A stretch of DNA of 64,000 nucleotides from Candidatus Zixiibacteriota bacterium (GTDB lineage Bacteria; Zixibacteria; MSB-5A5; GN15; FEB-12): assembly GCA_028289585.1 (NCBI GenBank), contig JANQPI010000026.1:434001-498000 (forward strand), read 5' to 3'. Both the position numbers and the translations under genes were made by a program. The notes beneath the pieces were generated by a model. It searched no databases. It saw only the letters and a list, made by a program, of their open reading frames with translations, and had not been told where the DNA came from. Every line of letters starts with the position of its first letter. Position 1 is the stretch's first letter. Shown in pieces: positions 61,583 to 64,000 of the stretch.

Positions 61583-63294
61583 GAATGTTATCCGTTGTCA
61601 TCACTCTGCTGTTGGTTGCACTGCTGGCGACCGCAGCATTCGCCACGACACACGACCACGGTGGTCCCGCTCCTCGATCGCTGCAGCTGAAAATCGGAGT
61701 CTATGCCTACGGCGGTTCACAACTGTGGCAAAACGATAACAGCAATGCGACTCGCCTCCGATCCTTTGCCGGTGAACGATACTTCTTCATTGTTGGCAAT
61801 CCGGCCAACAACGACAAAGTCGACTCGATCATCGCGCACAACGATTCTCTTCGACACTTCATCTACGATCTGTGGGTCATGCAACTCGAGGATACCATCG
61901 AAATCTATGCGTGGGGGGTGAACCACGCCGGGTACGACTCTGTACAGATCGATTCGATGTTTCTGATAACCGGTCCGACGTCTGCTGATTCGGTACGGTT
62001 TCGTGTCAATCCCTCGGGTATCTTCGGCTCGACGTATCGAACGACTCCCGGTGGCGGTGCCAAAATCATAATGGATGGGTTCGCCGGTCAGCCCCGTGTC
62101 TTTGCCGACTGGCGGCAGTATCGCAAGTGGGGGGAGTGGCTCGGCTATTTTTGGACTGGCCGCATCGACGCTGTCAGGGGCGTCGGTACGGGTCCGCGCG
62201 GTGTTTTCATTGACGAATTCTCGCACATCGGTGCGACCGGACGCTTTGATCAGACCGGCGTCAACGCCTATCCGCTGCGCGAAACGTTGTCCGATTGGTG
62301 GTCGACCGATTGGCAGAATGTCTATCCCCGGTGGGATCAATCGTTGTCTCACGACGAGGTACGGGATTCGACTTTCAGTCTGATCCTCGAAGCGATGCGC
62401 ATTGCCGGGGACTCGCTGAAGAGCGAAGGCTATCTGGGAATGCCGAATGGCGCGTCCGACTGGGGGCCGTATCGAGGTTCTCCCAATTGGGAAGTCGAGG
62501 GGATCCCGATCTCCTCTGCACTTGGCGTGGGGGCATGGGGTGAATATTGCTATCTCTATCCGACGATCAATTCTGAGTGGGAGAGCTTGTGGCGAACACG
62601 CGACATGATACGCGCCTATGCCGATTCGATACCGTTCTTCTCACTCATGCAGGTATCTGTCGGCACCGACTCCTCGGCTGCCGATTCGCTGACGATTGCC
62701 GACACGCGCATGGCCGCGCTCGGATTCTTCCTCGATTGCCTCGTGCCGGGGACGGACGTCTGGTTCTCTGTGCATAACAACCTCTACAATAATCTCTACT
62801 TCGACTATGCCGACAACGACGGAACCGGCGATGGTCAGATCGAAGACACGATTACGAACTGGGACGACGCCTGGGGAAAGTACTTCGGTGTACCTCGGCG
62901 TCAGCGTGACAGTCTACTGGTTATCGACGCTGCCGGTCAGTTAGTCCAGATCTACCACTTCAGTCTCGGCAAGCCCGGGGATACGATAGCACCACAGACG
63001 CTGGTGGTTGGTCGTTATCCCCGCAACGACGGTTCGGTTGACAATCGCCGGCCCAGCGCCACCGCTGGTTTTACGTTACCTCCCTCGCCCAACGCTGATT
63101 CGTCCTGGTTTGAACTCACGACTGGTGGCCAGTTTCTTGCCGGGTTCCGCGCCGGAGATGTTGTCGACATCCAACCGGTGCGATGGCGGTTTTTTGTAGT
63201 CGATACCGTGCTCGCGTCCACAGGAAAGGCCACGGCGCCAATCGATCCGAGCCCGTCACCCGCCCGACTTCGTATTAAAGGATTCCAACGATGA
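61579..63294 (+). CDS. Exported TIM-barrel protein, glycoside-hydrolase-like
   Basis: The 571-residue protein has a signal peptide (VVITLLLVALLATAAFATTH) and a TIM-barrel-like body. Features are RGVFIDEFSHIGATGRFDQT, YLGMPNGASDWGPYRGSPNW, a long series of barrel strands, then NNLYFDYADNDGTGDGQIED. The FIDEF strand with acidic residues is the kind of site found in putative glycoside hydrolases of the GHL15/GH114-like group. It ends in a beta domain. It is coupled by ATGA to both neighbours and presumably acts on a surface polysaccharide. Confidence 0.6.
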   Translation: MRMLSVVITLLLVALLATAAFATTHDHGGPAPRSLQLKIGVYAYGGSQLWQNDNSNATRLRSFAGERYFFIVGNPANNDKVDSIIAHNDSLRHFIYDLWVMQLEDTIEIYAWGVNHAGYDSVQIDSMFLITGPTSADSVRFRVNPSGIFGSTYRTTPGGGAKIIMDGFAGQPRVFADWRQYRKWGEWLGYFWTGRIDAVRGVGTGPRGVFIDEFSHIGATGRFDQTGVNAYPLRETLSDWWSTDWQNVYPRWDQSLSHDEVRDSTFSLILEAMRIAGDSLKSEGYLGMPNGASDWGPYRGSPNWEVEGIPISSALGVGAWGEYCYLYPTINSEWESLWRTRDMIRAYADSIPFFSLMQVSVGTDSSAADSLTIADTRMAALGFFLDCLVPGTDVWFSVHNNLYNNLYFDYADNDGTGDGQIEDTITNWDDAWGKYFGVPRRQRDSLLVIDAAGQLVQIYHFSLGKPGDTIAPQTLVVGRYPRNDGSVDNRRPSATAGFTLPPSPNADSSWFELTTGGQFLAGFRAGDVVDIQPVRWRFFVVDTVLASTGKATAPIDPSPSPARLRIKGFQR

Positions 63295-63959
63295 ACAAAA
63301 CGTCGCTGCTCCTGGCGCTGGTGCTTGTCAGTAGCCCGCCACTGAGCCGGGCGGTATCACTGGTCGATACCCTCTGGCCAACAGCCGACGTTGGCGGTTC
63401 AGCGCAGTGGTCGACCTCTTCAGGTGTAACCTTTTGGAATCTTATTAACTCTCTGGAGACGTCGACTTGGATCGAATCGGACGACTACAATACGTTTCGC
63501 CGCTTCGCATTTGACAACCTCACGGTTGCTACCGGATTCGAACTGGCTTCAATCACTCAGTATCAATTTTGGATTAAAGGTCAATGTATGTCGTGTCTCT
63601 TTTCTGGCGACGCGGTGTCAGCTCGAGTGGTTCGTCACGATAATGCTGGCGGATCCGAATCGACCGTTAGTCTCACGTTGAATTGGGAGTTCGTTGAAGT
63701 CAGCGCTCCGATTCAAACACAGGACATGTTTGGTGCCCCTCTGACCATAGACACCGACGATAACGTCCTGATGCTGCCAGCGGTCAATTCCCTTGAAGGC
63801 TCGATCTACAATCGAGACTTTGCCTCACCCGCCTCCGATGCCGATCAGCTACGCGTCTATTCGGTCTTCGTTATCGTGGCATATGAGGCGACGCCGGTCT
63901 CAACGCCTTCGTCATCTCGCCGCCGCCATGTTTCTCAATCGCTCGTACTGGGAGAATAG
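63291..63959 (+). CDS. Exported protein, unknown function
   Basis: The 222-residue protein has a signal peptide (SLLLALVLVSSPPLSRAVS) and an acidic, aromatic-rich beta body (WNLINSLETSTWIESDDYNT, YQFWIKGQCMSCLFSGDAVS, LNWEFVEVSAPIQTQDMFGA), with a CxxC pair in its middle. A basic tail (SSSRRRHVSQSLVLGE) ends it. It may be a carbohydrate-binding or appendage protein. It is coupled to the glycosidase-like gene by ATGA. Confidence 0.55.
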   Translation: MNKTSLLLALVLVSSPPLSRAVSLVDTLWPTADVGGSAQWSTSSGVTFWNLINSLETSTWIESDDYNTFRRFAFDNLTVATGFELASITQYQFWIKGQCMSCLFSGDAVSARVVRHDNAGGSESTVSLTLNWEFVEVSAPIQTQDMFGAPLTIDTDDNVLMLPAVNSLEGSIYNRDFASPASDADQLRVYSVFVIVAYEATPVSTPSSSRRRHVSQSLVLGE

Positions 63960-63960
63960 C

Positions 63961-64000
63961 ATGCTACGGTTGCTTTTTGCTTTCGCTATCGCCTTGGTCG
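63961..64000 (+). CDS. Start of a further exported protein (cut by window end)
   Basis: ATG 63961 starts MLRLLFAFAIALV, the beginning of a signal peptide, one base after the previous stop and 6 bases after GGGAG. The operon therefore goes on beyond the window with at least one more exported protein. Confidence 0.55.
   Translation, partial: MLRLLFAFAIALV

Overview
The window looks like a chromosomal segment of a motile, diderm (Gram-negative) bacterium. Supporting features are a complete core of flagellar export genes with sigma-28, outer-membrane beta-barrel and lipoprotein genes, a PEP-CTERM protein, dockerin-like repeats, and two secreted proteins ending in S74-type intramolecular chaperone domains. 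This mix is typical of uncultured FCB-group lineages such as candidate phylum Zixibacteria. That assignment is inference from gene style, not from a marker-gene tree.

Region 1 (1-15.5 kb, all plus strand) is a flagellar and motility-regulation operon. The order is fliP, fliQ, fliR, flhB, flhA, flhF, flhG, fliA, a small acidic protein, a DUF2802-like membrane protein, a DUF2225 protein, three consecutive PilZ proteins, a secreted protein, a helical protein, two stand-alone receiver domains and a FapA/DUF342 protein. Most junctions overlap or lie within 12 bases. The operon builds the export gate, places the flagellum (FlhF/FlhG), switches on late genes (sigma-28) and probably tunes motility through cyclic-di-GMP.

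Region 2 (15.5-20.9 kb) is a polysaccharide or glycolipid group: a flippase-like LPG-synthase-type membrane protein, two GT4 glycosyltransferases and a UDP-glucose/GDP-mannose dehydrogenase.

Region 3 (20.9-30.3 kb) is accessory. It holds many copies of intergenic hairpin-forming repeats, a beta-propeller lipoprotein, two different S74-chaperone surface proteins, an Asp/Glu racemase-family protein, an orphan 78-residue protein, and two 90-base copies of tRNA-Ser(GCU) in direct orientation. One tRNA copy is decayed, and the pair brackets about 6.2 kb.

Region 4 (30.3-51.2 kb) is mostly ordinary chromosome: WrbA-like flavoprotein, CxxCH/dockerin/propeller protein, C1B aminopeptidase, DUF427, DUF2721-like, an outer-membrane protein, NDH-2, a Cas4/AddB-like nuclease, a TPR lipoprotein and a PEP-CTERM protein. 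Within it, 36.0-41.8 kb is a compact surface-fibre locus: three DUF4402-like subunits, a small secreted protein, a PapD-like chaperone and a usher-like outer-membrane protein.

Region 5 (51.4-64.0 kb) is a phage-derived head-morphogenesis cluster: portal, large terminase, putative prohead protease, helical protein, decoration-like protein, HK97-type major capsid protein, propeller protein, connector-like proteins and a holin-like protein. It continues through ATGA overlaps into at least four genes for Sec-exported proteins, one of them a TIM-barrel glycosidase-like protein. No integrase, repressor, lysis enzyme, tape measure or tail gene is visible before the window ends. A prophage, a gene-transfer-agent-like element or a domesticated capsid are all possible. 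This cluster and the DUF4402 fibre locus are the two most interesting systems here.
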